Assembly (NCBI GenBank): GCA_032768795.1
Contig: CP136498.1
Span: forward strand, 124,001 to 188,000
Source: Tremella fuciformis
Lineage: Eukaryota > Basidiomycota > Tremellomycetes > Tremellales > Tremellaceae
Length of the DNA: 64,000 nucleotides
Reading direction: 5' to 3'
Positions within the stretch are counted from its first letter, which is position 1, and each line of letters starts with the position of its first letter. The notes below the pieces were generated by a model. The model searched no databases, had not been told where the DNA came from, and was given only the letters and a program-made list of their open reading frames with translations. Of this stretch, positions 41,923-53,729 are shown in pieces. The translations under genes and the position numbers were made by a program.

Positions 41923-44900
41923 TCAATCTGATCTTTGCTGAACTCCAAGTAGATCCCTCAGCCTGTTGAATACCTCTGCTGGGAGCGCCTTAGTGAGGAG
42001 ATCCGCCATGTTCTCAGCTGATGGCACATGGGACAGTGTCACTGTGTTGTCCTCCACCTTCTCCCTGACAAACTTGTGTCTCATATCAATGTGCTTTGAC
42101 TTGTCATGGTTGACTGGGTTCTTTGACAAGGCAATTGCTCCATTGTTGTCGTTTAGAATTGGCAATGGCTGGTCCAATTCGAGCTGGAGATCACTGAGAA
42201 GTTGCCTGAGCCAAATGGCTTGTCTGGTCGCTTCAGAAGAGGCCATAAGCTCTGCTTCTGTGGTGGAAAGCGCCACTGTATTTTGACGTCGACTTTTCCA
42301 GGCCACAACTCCACCATAGACCTTGAAGATGTAGCCTGTAGTCGATCTCCTTGTATCTAGATCGCCTCCCCAGTCTGCATCTGCATAGCCCAGAGCAATC
42401 CTGTTTGAATTCTCTTTGTTGAAGGTCAAACAAAGGTCTGTGGTGCCTCTGATGTACCGAAGTAGATGTTTGGCCGCTTTCCAGTGCTCTGTGTTGTATT
42501 TGGATATATATCTTGACAGCAGGGAAGCTGGAAAAGCGAGATCTGGTCTTGTGATTGTTGAGGCATAAAGAATGGCTCCCACTGCTTGGGCATATGGGTA
42601 GTGCTTTGCCTCCTCATACTCGGTATCTGTGGCTGGAATAGGGCGAAAATTGGCAGGCAGAGGAGTTCTGGCTGGGTTGCAGTCACTCATACCAAACCGG
42701 TCCAAAATTGACTCCAAATAATGTTCTTGACTCATGAACAGCTTGTTCTGAGTCCGATCTCGATGTATATTGAATCCCAAGAAGTAGGAGACTGGACCTG
42801 AGTCCTTGCACTCAAATTCTGAGTTGAGAGCAATTTTGAATGCGTCCAAATACTTTCTGTTGTTGCAAGCAATCAACTGATCATCCACATGAACAGAGAG
42901 CATGAGGAAATTGCCATTTTCGAATTTGTAGTAAAGACAGGGGTCTGCAGAGGTTGGTTTGAGGCCTTGAGATCGAAGCCAATTATCTAGAGCCTTGTTG
43001 AAGCATCTAGGAGATTGCTTCAAGCCATAAAGCGATTTTCTGAGTCGCAAAATTTGGCCTGCAGGAATGTTGGAGCCTTCTGGTGGTTCCATATATATCT
43101 CCTCCTCTAAATCGCCATTGAGGAAGGCTGCAATGATGTCTACTTGGTCACACTCCATGTTAAAGTGATTGACCAATGCCAGGAAGACTCTGATAGTGTC
43201 CTTGTGTGCAACAGAGGCAAATAACTCGTTGAAATCGAGTCCTTCAATCTGGGAATAACCCTTGGCAACAAATCTGGCCTTGTAGGTTGAAGGTTGGCCG
43301 GTTTCACCATCAATTTTCCGAGTGTAGACCCATTTGCCTTTGAGAACTCTTTGATTTGAGCGATCCACAAGCTCCCAAACTCGATATTTGTCCATTTTGG
43401 CAAGCTCTGAGTCCATGCTGGCTCTCCAGTGCTCCCACTCGCCAGAATTTCGCGCTTGCAAGTATGTTTGAGGTATATTGGTTGCAAGTAAGGCATAGGC
43501 AATGTTTGCTCCTTCAAATTCCTCATCATCTCGCAAATTCAGCTCATCTGAGCTTTCAGAGCTTGATTCAGAGTCTGTGTTATCGCCATTATGCCCCCCT
43601 TGCTGCGGTATTGCTGGAGCGGAAGCGCGGCGTTCTGCAGCAACTTGGCGATGATGATCTCTTTCAATGAGTTTGGGAGCTGGTTTGTTGTTTTGCTGCT
43701 CATTTGCCAAATTCCGGAAGAACCGCTCAACCTCCTGCATTCCCTGTTTTGGTGGCGGTAGAGGCTCCTGCAGACAATCTTCCTGCAAAAGGACAGGTTC
43801 ATCGGACTCGATTTGAGGCCGTGAATCATTAAGTTCCAATTCCGGAATTTCAATTTGCTGAGAATTGAATTCTGTGTTCGCAAAAACAACATCCCGGCTG
43901 ATTGTGATGCTGCCGGTCACTTTGGAATATATCCGGTAATTGTTGGTGGCCTCTTGATACCCCACAAGGATCCCCTCTTGATATCTTGGTGCAAGCTTAT
44001 TCTTCTCAATGTGATTTCGGAAAAATGCCTTGCAGCCAAATGGTTGAAGGTGTGTAATTTGGCAATTTCGATTTTGCCATTTGTCTTCAGGTATTTCCTG
44101 CCTTGGCCCACAGGGTGTGCGGTTTCGAGTGTAGGCTATATAATTTGCCGCTTCAGCCCAAAGATTTTGAGGTAATCCGGAATGAACAAGCACGGTTCTG
44201 ACACCATTGAGGATTGTGAGATGCAATCTTTCAACTCGCCCATTTTGAGTGTGCGCATCTGGTGGGACCTGAATATGCTGAATTCCGTGATTCCTCATGA
44301 ATTGTTTCCACTCATTTGAGGAGAATTCACCACCATTGTCGGATCTGATTGTTTTGACCTTTGTAGACAATTGGCGCTCAACCAAGGCAATGTATTGCTG
44401 AATCGCCTCAAACGCTCCTGATTTCTGTTTGAGGAAATATAAATGCGATTTCCTTGTGAAATCGTCATAACAGGTCAAGAAATATCGAGCACCATTGAGA
44501 GATGGCACTCTGGCTGGACCCCACAAGTCAATATGGATAATTTCAAGCGGTGTTGAAGCTCTGATATCGCTTGGCAATGATGGAAGTCGACCTGTTTTAC
44601 CCAAAATGCAGCTCTGGCACTGGAATGACTTTGCATCTGATGCTGAAATTTCGATATTGCCCATTCTCCCACTCCTGATGACTCTCATGACTGCAGATAT
44701 ATTCAAATGGCCAAGTCGCTCATGGATGTCTTGTATTTCAGCAATGGAAGCGATATTGGCTGAGGCGCTTGCCTGCTGATGCACATATAGGCCGGATCGC
44801 TTGGTAGCTGTGAAGACCTGTGCTCCAGACTTGATATCGCATAATTTCGCATTTCCGGCTGTAAATTTCCATTCCAAGCCTTGTGGAGTTGCAGAGACCG

Positions 44901-45948
44901 AAATGAGGTTCCGGTCCAGCCCAGGAATATATAGGCAGCCTGGAAAAGCGATTCCGGCAAGGTAGAGGGTACCGGTCATGTTGCAGGGCAGATGTGCTGA
45001 ATTGCCAAATCGGACTTGCATTTTCTGAGCCGGTTTGAGATCCGACAGCATCTGAGCATCATTGCACATATGATGGGTTGCTCCAGAATCGATAATAAAT
45101 TCATAGCGGTCGCATTTTGCATGATAGGCTGATGCGGTCGCTACTGCATTGAAAGCAGATGCTGGCCCAATGTCGGTATCGGTCTCAGGGCTGACAGAGG
45201 CAATTTCGGCCTTGGGCGGAATTCTTTGTGTCTGCTTGATCCGATTTTGTTGATTATGGCATTCTGCATTGCTGTGGCCATGAATCCGGTGATGATCGCA
45301 ATATTTTGACATATCTCTGGGAGGTCTTGCCGGTCTCCTTGTTGCTGCAGCAAAAGCTGTGGCCGATTCCGAATTTTTCCGCCTCTCATATTCAGCCTGG
45401 ACTGCCGATTTCACCTCTGAAGAGCTGAGAGGCTGTCGCATCCACAGATTTTGCTTTGTGGTCGCATAAGACTCAGGAAGCGCCAGTGTCATGCAGAAAG
45501 CAAGGATTTTATCGGAAATAATTTCGCCTGAGCTGTTCAACTGGGTGTGGGCGCTCTGCTGTGCAGCCAAAGTCGGCATTGGGTCTTCTCCATCGATAAT
45601 TGAAGCCCTGGCAAGCGATTGGAAAAGAGCGGCTTGCCTGGCACCGGTAGAGGCGGAATGCTGCCGTTTCAACTCCTCCCAAAGCGATTTTGGAGAGGGT
45701 GATGTCCAGTCTTTGACTGAGGCCGGTAAAGCAGCTTGGACGGTCTCAGAGAGGCTCTGAAATATAATCGAAAAGGCCTTATCGAATTTGAGCTGCTCTG
45801 CAGCTGAAATTGGCGAAACAGGTTCGATTCTGATACAGGCAAGCAAGCCCTTGCCCATAAGAGTGGTGGCGATATGCGATTCCCATTGAGGATAATTATC
45901 GCTGCCTTTCAAAGTAACAACTTTGATTTTGATTTCGCTCTCCTCCAT
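41923..45948 (-). CDS. Gag-Pol polyprotein of copia element N10, intact (1341 aa)
   Basis: ATG is the complement of 45948-45946 (MEESEIKIK); stop at 41925-41923. Same domain order as N6. It is eight residues shorter, through deletions before the knuckle (RRPARPPRDMSKYC) and in the integrase-RT linker (ANEQQNNKPAPKLIERDHH). A distinct stretch KLCDIKSGAQVFTATKRSG separates protease from integrase. Catalytic residues (protease DSG; integrase HIDLWG, SDNGG, NGRVER; RT HVDD; RNase H ADADWGG and TEAEL) are all present. Expected to supply every retrotransposition function. Confidence 0.97.
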   Translation of the reverse strand: MEESEIKIKVVTLKGSDNYPQWESHIATTLMGKGLLACIRIEPVSPISAAEQLKFDKAFSIIFQSLSETVQAALPASVKDWTSPSPKSLWEELKRQHSASTGARQAALFQSLARASIIDGEDPMPTLAAQQSAHTQLNSSGEIISDKILAFCMTLALPESYATTKQNLWMRQPLSSSEVKSAVQAEYERRKNSESATAFAAATRRPARPPRDMSKYCDHHRIHGHSNAECHNQQNRIKQTQRIPPKAEIASVSPETDTDIGPASAFNAVATASAYHAKCDRYEFIIDSGATHHMCNDAQMLSDLKPAQKMQVRFGNSAHLPCNMTGTLYLAGIAFPGCLYIPGLDRNLISVSATPQGLEWKFTAGNAKLCDIKSGAQVFTATKRSGLYVHQQASASANIASIAEIQDIHERLGHLNISAVMRVIRSGRMGNIEISASDAKSFQCQSCILGKTGRLPSLPSDIRASTPLEIIHIDLWGPARVPSLNGARYFLTCYDDFTRKSHLYFLKQKSGAFEAIQQYIALVERQLSTKVKTIRSDNGGEFSSNEWKQFMRNHGIQHIQVPPDAHTQNGRVERLHLTILNGVRTVLVHSGLPQNLWAEAANYIAYTRNRTPCGPRQEIPEDKWQNRNCQITHLQPFGCKAFFRNHIEKNKLAPRYQEGILVGYQEATNNYRIYSKVTGSITISRDVVFANTEFNSQQIEIPELELNDSRPQIESDEPVLLQEDCLQEPLPPPKQGMQEVERFFRNLANEQQNNKPAPKLIERDHHRQVAAERRASAPAIPQQGGHNGDNTDSESSSESSDELNLRDDEEFEGANIAYALLATNIPQTYLQARNSGEWEHWRASMDSELAKMDKYRVWELVDRSNQRVLKGKWVYTRKIDGETGQPSTYKARFVAKGYSQIEGLDFNELFASVAHKDTIRVFLALVNHFNMECDQVDIIAAFLNGDLEEEIYMEPPEGSNIPAGQILRLRKSLYGLKQSPRCFNKALDNWLRSQGLKPTSADPCLYYKFENGNFLMLSVHVDDQLIACNNRKYLDAFKIALNSEFECKDSGPVSYFLGFNIHRDRTQNKLFMSQEHYLESILDRFGMSDCNPARTPLPANFRPIPATDTEYEEAKHYPYAQAVGAILYASTITRPDLAFPASLLSRYISKYNTEHWKAAKHLLRYIRGTTDLCLTFNKENSNRIALGYADADWGGDLDTRRSTTGYIFKVYGGVVAWKSRRQNTVALSTTEAELMASSEATRQAIWLRQLLSDLQLELDQPLPILNDNNGAIALSKNPVNHDKSKHIDMRHKFVREKVEDNTVTLSHVPSAENMADLLTKALPAEVFNRLRDLLGVQQRSD

Positions 45949-46994
45949 TCTGCTGATAATTATATCTCGAGAACGGTCGAACCGATTGGGTTGCCGTTGA
46001 GAGGGGTAATGTAGGCCGGTGGGAGGTATATTGTGTGCGAAGGAGAAATTTTAATTATGCGAGTGTCAGCTGCAATCGCAAAAGTTTGAATGAGACTCTC
46101 AAAGAGACTCAGCTGAAAGCGAGAGCAGCTTGAAATGCCAGACGGCTCAGAGGCTGCCCACCAGATTTCACTGGATTCTGCGGCCACCGGAACGGTGTAC
46201 GACCTCCTGGGTGCTCCACCAAGCTTGGGAATCGGCCCAAAGTTTGATTTCTGCAGAGCCAAGTCCGGATTTGCTCGAACTCCCTCGATGTAACCTAGAC
46301 CGGCCAGGATTTGCCTTCACTTGCCAAGCCCAGCAAGCCTTGACTTCACCCAGCGATAGGGCCAAAGCGATAGGGTGATTGTTGTAAAATCGGAAATCCG
46401 ATTTCAGGAATGATGGTAGAATTCAAGAACGAGTGAGCCGATTGTGCTCTGCCGGTGCTGGAATATAGACTGTAGTGGCCTCTATGTTGTGTAGGAGTGG
46501 CAGGCGGGTCGGTGGAGCGATAGGCGAGAAATCGAATTCTTTGTATGAGAAGACTCAACTCCAAATTTGCAGTTTGCCGGAATTGAAAAATCGATTTCTC
46601 AAGAACAGTGGATGCTGCTGTGGTGTGCTTTGCCGAGGTGATGGATGCAACGATAGACACCGCTGTGTAAAACGGAGAGCGCGATCGGACCGGTGGAGCG
46701 CGAGAAATCGGCAAAGTTGTGAACGTCCGTTATGTCGGCCTTCTGTGAGTGCTGGACTCTTCAGGGACCGTAAGACGTGTGCTTGCACTGTAGAGAGAGT
46801 GCTGTGTCGTTCTGGCGCTTGTAGATGAAGCGACAGAGATGGTAGGTATGCCGGAAGCCGTGTATTCGGCAAAGGCAATTGCTGGTCAACCGCTGGCGCT
46901 ACCGGGAAACCGAGGATACCTCGTGAAAGAGCGCGTCGAGCTCTATTGGGTAGCTTGTTGGCAGGCGAATCGGGTGCGATTCAGGCTCATAACC
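45949..46994 (-). promoter_or_regulatory. N10 leader and primer site (type C)
   Basis: Primer site at 46984-46994. I found no ATG on the sense (minus) strand between it and gag, against about 16 on the plus strand of the same interval. No gene recognised. Confidence 0.85.
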
Positions 46995-47147
46995 TGTCGG
47001 ATGAATAAGAAGTGCATAGAGAGAGTTCCCTGCTCACAGAGCAGGAAAAGCGATGCTATGGATATGAAACACTTCAGGGGAAGTGGGAGAAAGCGATGTG
47101 GCAGTGTGGCAGTGTGGCACAGATCAGTATTGCTCACAATTCCGACA
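46995..47147 (-). repeat. 5' LTR of N10 (153 bp, type C)
   Basis: No difference from 41763-41915 seen; followed by CAGCT. Confidence 0.97.
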
Positions 47148-48497
47148 CAGCTGATATCCAAGACATCCATGAGCGACTTGGCCATCTGAACATATCTGCA
47201 ATCATGAGAGTCATCAGGAGTGGAAGAATGGGCAATATCGAAATTTCAGCTTCAGATGCAAAGTCATTCCAGTGCCAGAGCTGCATTTTAGGCAAAACCG
47301 GCCGACTTCCATCATTACCAAGCGATGTCAGAGCATCTACACCGCTTGAGATTGTCCACATTGATTTATGGGGCCCTGCCAGAGTACCATCAATTAATGG
47401 AGCTCGATATTTCCTCACTTGTTATGATGATTTCACAAGGAAATCGCATTTATATTTCCTCAAACAGAAATCAGGAGCATTTGAGGCGATTCAGCAATAT
47501 ATCGCTTTAGTTGAAAGGCAATTGTCTACAAAGGTCAAAACAATCAGATCCGACAATGGTGGTGAATTCTCCTCAAATGAGTGGAAACAATTCATGAGGA
47601 ATCACGGAATTCAGCATATTCAGGTCCCACCAGATGCGCACACTCAAAATGGGCGAGTTGAAAGATTGCACCTCACAATCCTCAATGGAGTGAGAACAGT
47701 CCTTGTTCATTCCGGATTGCCTCAGAATCTATGGGCTGAAGCGGCAAATTATATAGCCTACACTCGAAATCGCACACCCTGTGGGCCAAAGCAGGAAATA
47801 CCCGAAGACAAGTGGCAAAATCGAAATTGCCAAATTACACACCTTCAACCATTTGGCTGCAAAGCATTTTTCCGAAATCATACAGAGAAAAACAAGCTGG
47901 CACCAAGATATCAAGAGGGCATCCTTGTGGGGTATCAGGAGGCCACCAACAATTACCGGATATATTCAAAACAGTCCGGCAGCATCACCATCAGCCGGGA
48001 TGTTATCTTTGCAAACACAGAATTCAATTCTGAGCAAATTGAAATTCCGGAATTGGAACCTAAAGGGTCACGGCCTCAAATCGAGCCCGACAAATCTGTT
48101 CTTTTGCAGAATGATGCTTCATACATGCCCCTATCACCTGTAAAAACCGGAATGCCCCAGATTGAACGGTTCTTTCGGAATTTGGCAAATGAGCAAAAAG
48201 TCGTCAATCAAAATTTACAAATTCCAAATATCATTGAAAGAGATCATCATCGCCAAATTGCTGCAGAACGCCGCGCTTCTGCTGCACCACCGATACCGCA
48301 GCAAGGGGGGCATAATGGCGATAATTCAAGCGACTCAGACTCATCAGATGAGCTGAATTTGCGAGATGATGAGGAATTTGAGAACGAGATTCAAGATGCA
48401 AATGTTGCCTGTGCTATGCTCGCAACAAATATACCTCAAACATATTTGCAAGCGCGCAATTCTGGCGAGTGGGAGCACTGGAAATCCAGCATGGATT
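47148..48497 (+). pseudogene. N7 gag-pol, residues ~406-854 (integrase and linker)
   Basis: After the second CAGCT the frame resumes with DIQDIHERLGH. It holds the complete integrase with zinc finger and D-D-E residues and the acidic linker, and ends in SSMD at N11. The closing GGATT (48493-48497) is the N11 duplication. Confidence 0.92.
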
Positions 48498-48650
48498 TGT
48501 CGGATGAATAAGAAGTGCATAGAGAGAGTTCCCTGCTCACAGAGCAGGAAAAGCGATGCTATGGATATGAAACACTTCAGGGGAAGTGGGAGAAAGCGAT
48601 GTGGCAGTGTGGCAGTGTGGCACAGATCAGTATTGCTCACAATTCCGACA
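48498..48650 (-). repeat. 3' LTR of N11 (153 bp, type C)
   Basis: Same sequence as the N10 LTRs. Confidence 0.97.
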
Positions 48651-48657
48651 CTCCCAC

Positions 48658-51600
48658 TCAATCTGATCTTTGCTGAACTCCAAGTAGATCCCTCAGCCTG
48701 TTGAATACCTCTGCTGGGAGCGCCTTAGTGAGGAGATCCGCCATGTTCTCAGCTGATGGCACATGGGACAGTGTCACTGTGTTGTCCTCCACCTTCTCCC
48801 TGACAAACTTGTGTCTCATATCAATGTGCTTTGACTTGTCATGGTTGACTGGGTTCTTTGACAAGGCAATTGCTCCATTGTTGTCGTTTAGAATTGGCAA
48901 TGGCTGGTCCAATTCGAGCTGGAGATCACTGAGAAGTTGCCTGAGCCAAATGGCTTGTCTGGTCGCTTCAGAAGAGGCCATAAGCTCTGCTTCTGTGGTG
49001 GAAAGCGCCACTGTATTTTGACGTCGACTTTTCCAGGCCACAACTCCACCATAGACCTTGAAGATGTAGCCTGTAGTCGATCTCCTTGTATCTAGATCGC
49101 CTCCCCAGTCTGCATCTGCATAGCCCAGAGCAATCCTGTTTGAATTCTCTTTGTTGAAGGTCAAACAAAGGTCTGTGGTGCCTCTGATGTACCGAAGTAG
49201 ATGTTTGGCCGCTTTCCAGTGCTCTGTGTTGTATTTGGATATATATCTTGACAGCAGGGAAGCTGGAAAAGCGAGATCTGGTCTTGTGATTGTTGAGGCA
49301 TAAAGAATGGCTCCCACTGCTTGGGCATATGGGTAGTGCTTTGCCTCCTCATACTCGGTATCTGTGGCTGGAATAGGGCGAAAATTGGCAGGCAGAGGAG
49401 TTCTGGCTGGGTTGCAGTCACTCATACCAAACCGGTCCAAAATTGACTCCAAATAATGTTCTTGACTCATGAACAGCTTGTTCTGAGTCCGATCTCGATG
49501 TATATTGAATCCCAAGAAGTAGGAGACTGGACCTGAGTCCTTGCACTCAAATTCTGAGTTGAGAGCAATTTTGAATGCGTCCAAATACTTTCTGTTGTTG
49601 CAAGCAATCAACTGATCATCCACATGAACAGAGAGCATGAGGAAATTGCCATTTTCGAATTTGTAGTAAAGACAGGGGTCTGCAGAGGTTGGTTTGAGGC
49701 CTTGAGATCGAAGCCAATTATCTAGAGCCTTGTTGAAGCATCTAGGAGATTGCTTCAAGCCATAAAGCGATTTTCTGAGTCGCAAAATTTGGCCTGCAGG
49801 AATGTTGGAGCCTTCTGGTGGTTCCATATATATCTCCTCCTCTAAATCGCCATTGAGGAAGGCTGCAATGATGTCTACTTGGTCACACTCCATGTTAAAG
49901 TGATTGACCAATGCCAGGAAGACTCTGATAGTGTCCTTGTGTGCAACAGAGGCAAATAACTCGTTGAAATCGAGTCCTTCAATCTGGGAATAACCCTTGG
50001 CAACAAATCTGGCCTTGTAGGTTGAAGGTTGGCCGGTTTCACCATCAATTTTCCGAGTGTAGACCCATTTGCCTTTGAGAACTCTTTGATTTGAGCGATC
50101 CACAAGCTCCCAAACTCGATATTTGTCCATTTTGGCAAGCTCTGAGTCCATGCTGGCTCTCCAGTGCTCCCACTCGCCAGAATTTCGCGCTTGCAAGTAT
50201 GTTTGAGGTATATTGGTTGCAAGTAAGGCATAGGCAATGTTTGCTCCTTCAAATTCCTCATCATCTCGCAAATTCAGCTCATCTGAGCTTTCAGAGCTTG
50301 ATTCAGAGTCTGTGTTATCGCCATTATGCCCCCCTTGCTGCGGTATTGCTGGAGCGGAAGCGCGGCGTTCTGCAGCAACTTGGCGATGATGATCTCTTTC
50401 AATGAGTTTGGGAGCTGGTTTGTTGTTTTGCTGCTCATTTGCCAAATTCCGGAAGAACCGCTCAACCTCCTGCATTCCCTGTTTTGGTGGCGGTAGAGGC
50501 TCCTGCAGACAATCTTCCTGCAAAAGGACAGGTTCATCGGACTCGATTTGAGGCCGTGAATCATTAAGTTCCAATTCCGGAATTTCAATTTGCTGAGAAT
50601 TGAATTCTGTGTTCGCAAAAACAACATCCCGGCTGATTGTGATGCTGCCGGTCACTTTGGAATATATCCGGTAATTGTTGGTGGCCTCTTGATACCCCAC
50701 AAGGATCCCCTCTTGATATCTTGGTGCAAGCTTATTCTTCTCAATGTGATTTCGGAAAAATGCCTTGCAGCCAAATGGTTGAAGGTGTGTAATTTGGCAA
50801 TTTCGATTTTGCCATTTGTCTTCAGGTATTTCCTGCCTTGGCCCACAGGGTGTGCGGTTTCGAGTGTAGGCTATATAATTTGCCGCTTCAGCCCAAAGAT
50901 TTTGAGGTAATCCGGAATGAACAAGCACGGTTCTGACACCATTGAGGATTGTGAGATGCAATCTTTCAACTCGCCCATTTTGAGTGTGCGCATCTGGTGG
51001 GACCTGAATATGCTGAATTCCGTGATTCCTCATGAATTGTTTCCACTCATTTGAGGAGAATTCACCACCATTGTCGGATCTGATTGTTTTGACCTTTGTA
51101 GACAATTGGCGCTCAACCAAGGCAATGTATTGCTGAATCGCCTCAAACGCTCCTGATTTCTGTTTGAGGAAATATAAATGCGATTTCCTTGTGAAATCGT
51201 CATAACAGGTCAAGAAATATCGAGCACCATTGAGAGATGGCACTCTGGCTGGACCCCACAAGTCAATATGGATAATTTCAAGCGGTGTTGAAGCTCTGAT
51301 ATCGCTTGGCAATGATGGAAGTCGACCTGTTTTACCCAAAATGCAGCTCTGGCACTGGAATGACTTTGCATCTGATGCTGAAATTTCGATATTGCCCATT
51401 CTCCCACTCCTGATGACTCTCATGACTGCAGATATATTCAAATGGCCAAGTCGCTCATGGATGTCTTGTATTTCAGCAATGGAAGCGATATTGGCTGAGG
51501 CGCTTGCCTGCTGATGCACATATAGGCCGGATCGCTTGGTAGCTGTGAAGACCTGTGCTCCAGACTTGATATCGCATAATTTCGCATTTCCGGCTGTAAA

Positions 51601-52683
51601 TTTCCATTCCAAGCCTTGTGGAGTTGCAGAGACCGAAATGAGGTTCCGGTCCAGCCCAGGAATATATAGGCAGCCTGGAAAAGCGATTCCGGCAAGGTAG
51701 AGGGTACCGGTCATGTTGCAGGGCAGATGTGCTGAATTGCCAAATCGGACTTGCATTTTCTGAGCCGGTTTGAGATCCGACAGCATCTGAGCATCATTGC
51801 ACATATGATGGGTTGCTCCAGAATCGATAATAAATTCATAGCGGTCGCATTTTGCATGATAGGCTGATGCGGTCGCTACTGCATTGAAAGCAGATGCTGG
51901 CCCAATGTCGGTATCGGTCTCAGGGCTGACAGAGGCAATTTCGGCCTTGGGCGGAATTCTTTGTGTCTGCTTGATCCGATTTTGTTGATTATGGCATTCT
52001 GCATTGCTGTGGCCATGAATCCGGTGATGATCGCAATATTTTGACATATCTCTGGGAGGTCTTGCCGGTCTCCTTGTTGCTGCAGCAAAAGCTGTGGCCG
52101 ATTCCGAATTTTTCCGCCTCTCATATTCAGCCTGGACTGCCGATTTCACCTCTGAAGAGCTGAGAGGCTGTCGCATCCACAGATTTTGCTTTGTGGTCGC
52201 ATAAGACTCAGGAAGCGCCAGTGTCATGCAGAAAGCAAGGATTTTATCGGAAATAATTTCGCCTGAGCTGTTCAACTGGGTGTGGGCGCTCTGCTGTGCA
52301 GCCAAAGTCGGCATTGGGTCTTCTCCATCGATAATTGAAGCCCTGGCAAGCGATTGGAAAAGAGCGGCTTGCCTGGCACCGGTAGAGGCGGAATGCTGCC
52401 GTTTCAACTCCTCCCAAAGCGATTTTGGAGAGGGTGATGTCCAGTCTTTGACTGAGGCCGGTAAAGCAGCTTGGACGGTCTCAGAGAGGCTCTGAAATAT
52501 AATCGAAAAGGCCTTATCGAATTTGAGCTGCTCTGCAGCTGAAATTGGCGAAACAGGTTCGATTCTGATACAGGCAAGCAAGCCCTTGCCCATAAGAGTG
52601 GTGGCGATATGCGATTCCCATTGAGGATAATTATCGCTGCCTTTCAAAGTAACAACTTTGATTTTGATTTCGCTCTCCTCCAT
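48658..52683 (-). CDS. Gag-Pol polyprotein of copia element N11, intact (1341 aa)
   Basis: ATG is the complement of 52683-52681; stop at 48660-48658. The protein equals that of N10 over its full length. All catalytic motifs are present. The equality over 1341 codons implies that N10 and N11 came from the same source copy, or one from the other, very recently. Confidence 0.97.
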   Translation of the reverse strand: MEESEIKIKVVTLKGSDNYPQWESHIATTLMGKGLLACIRIEPVSPISAAEQLKFDKAFSIIFQSLSETVQAALPASVKDWTSPSPKSLWEELKRQHSASTGARQAALFQSLARASIIDGEDPMPTLAAQQSAHTQLNSSGEIISDKILAFCMTLALPESYATTKQNLWMRQPLSSSEVKSAVQAEYERRKNSESATAFAAATRRPARPPRDMSKYCDHHRIHGHSNAECHNQQNRIKQTQRIPPKAEIASVSPETDTDIGPASAFNAVATASAYHAKCDRYEFIIDSGATHHMCNDAQMLSDLKPAQKMQVRFGNSAHLPCNMTGTLYLAGIAFPGCLYIPGLDRNLISVSATPQGLEWKFTAGNAKLCDIKSGAQVFTATKRSGLYVHQQASASANIASIAEIQDIHERLGHLNISAVMRVIRSGRMGNIEISASDAKSFQCQSCILGKTGRLPSLPSDIRASTPLEIIHIDLWGPARVPSLNGARYFLTCYDDFTRKSHLYFLKQKSGAFEAIQQYIALVERQLSTKVKTIRSDNGGEFSSNEWKQFMRNHGIQHIQVPPDAHTQNGRVERLHLTILNGVRTVLVHSGLPQNLWAEAANYIAYTRNRTPCGPRQEIPEDKWQNRNCQITHLQPFGCKAFFRNHIEKNKLAPRYQEGILVGYQEATNNYRIYSKVTGSITISRDVVFANTEFNSQQIEIPELELNDSRPQIESDEPVLLQEDCLQEPLPPPKQGMQEVERFFRNLANEQQNNKPAPKLIERDHHRQVAAERRASAPAIPQQGGHNGDNTDSESSSESSDELNLRDDEEFEGANIAYALLATNIPQTYLQARNSGEWEHWRASMDSELAKMDKYRVWELVDRSNQRVLKGKWVYTRKIDGETGQPSTYKARFVAKGYSQIEGLDFNELFASVAHKDTIRVFLALVNHFNMECDQVDIIAAFLNGDLEEEIYMEPPEGSNIPAGQILRLRKSLYGLKQSPRCFNKALDNWLRSQGLKPTSADPCLYYKFENGNFLMLSVHVDDQLIACNNRKYLDAFKIALNSEFECKDSGPVSYFLGFNIHRDRTQNKLFMSQEHYLESILDRFGMSDCNPARTPLPANFRPIPATDTEYEEAKHYPYAQAVGAILYASTITRPDLAFPASLLSRYISKYNTEHWKAAKHLLRYIRGTTDLCLTFNKENSNRIALGYADADWGGDLDTRRSTTGYIFKVYGGVVAWKSRRQNTVALSTTEAELMASSEATRQAIWLRQLLSDLQLELDQPLPILNDNNGAIALSKNPVNHDKSKHIDMRHKFVREKVEDNTVTLSHVPSAENMADLLTKALPAEVFNRLRDLLGVQQRSD

Positions 52684-53729
52684 TCTGCTGATAATTATAT
52701 CTCGAGAACGGTCGAACCGATTGGGTTGCCGTTGAGAGGGGTAATGTAGGCCGGTGGGAGGTATATTGTGTGCGAAGGAGAAATTTTAATTATGCGAGTG
52801 TCAGCTGCAATCGCAAAAGTTTGAATGAGACTCTCAAAGAGACTCAGCTGAAAGCGAGAGCAGCTTGAAATGCCAGACGGCTCAGAGGCTGCCCACCAGA
52901 TTTCACTGGATTCTGCGGCCACCGGAACGGTGTACGACCTCCTGGGTGCTCCACCAAGCTTGGGAATCGGCCCAAAGTTTGATTTCTGCAGAGCCAAGTC
53001 CGGATTTGCTCGAACTCCCTCGATGTAACCTAGACCGGCCAGGATTTGCCTTCACTTGCCAAGCCCAGCAAGCCTTGACTTCACCCAGCGATAGGGCCAA
53101 AGCGATAGGGTGATTGTTGTAAAATCGGAAATCCGATTTCAGGAATGATGGTAGAATTCAAGAACGAGTGAGCCGATTGTGCTCTGCCGGTGCTGGAATA
53201 TAGACTGTAGTGGCCTCTATGTTGTGTAGGAGTGGCAGGCGGGTCGGTGGAGCGATAGGCGAGAAATCGAATTCTTTGTATGAGAAGACTCAACTCCAAA
53301 TTTGCAGTTTGCCGGAATTGAAAAATCGATTTCTCAAGAACAGTGGATGCTGCTGTGGTGTGCTTTGCCGAGGTGATGGATGCAACGATAGACACCGCTG
53401 TGTAAAACGGAGAGCGCGATCGGACCGGTGGAGCGCGAGAAATCGGCAAAGTTGTGAACGTCCGTTATGTCGGCCTTCTGTGAGTGCTGGACTCTTCAGG
53501 GACCGTAAGACGTGTGCTTGCACTGTAGAGAGAGTGCTGTGTCGTTCTGGCGCTTGTAGATGAAGCGACAGAGATGGTAGGTATGCCGGAAGCCGTGTAT
53601 TCGGCAAAGGCAATTGCTGGTCAACCGCTGGCGCTACCGGGAAACCGAGGATACCTCGTGAAAGAGCGCGTCGAGCTCTATTGGGTAGCTTGTTGGCAGG
53701 CGAATCGGGTGCGATTCAGGCTCATAACC
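52684..53729 (-). promoter_or_regulatory. N11 leader and primer site (type C)
   Basis: Matches the N10 leader; primer site at 53719-53729; no sense-strand ATG between it and gag. Confidence 0.82.

Larger units (their letters stand above)
41763..47147 (-). mobile_element. Copia element N10 (subfamily C), complete and uninterrupted, 5385 bp
   Basis: Target duplication CAGCT at 41758-41762 and 47148-47152. LTRs 41763-41915 and 46995-47147 appear identical. It is inserted in opposite sense between protease and integrase codons of N7. The whole element has the same length as N11 and the same protein. Confidence 0.98.
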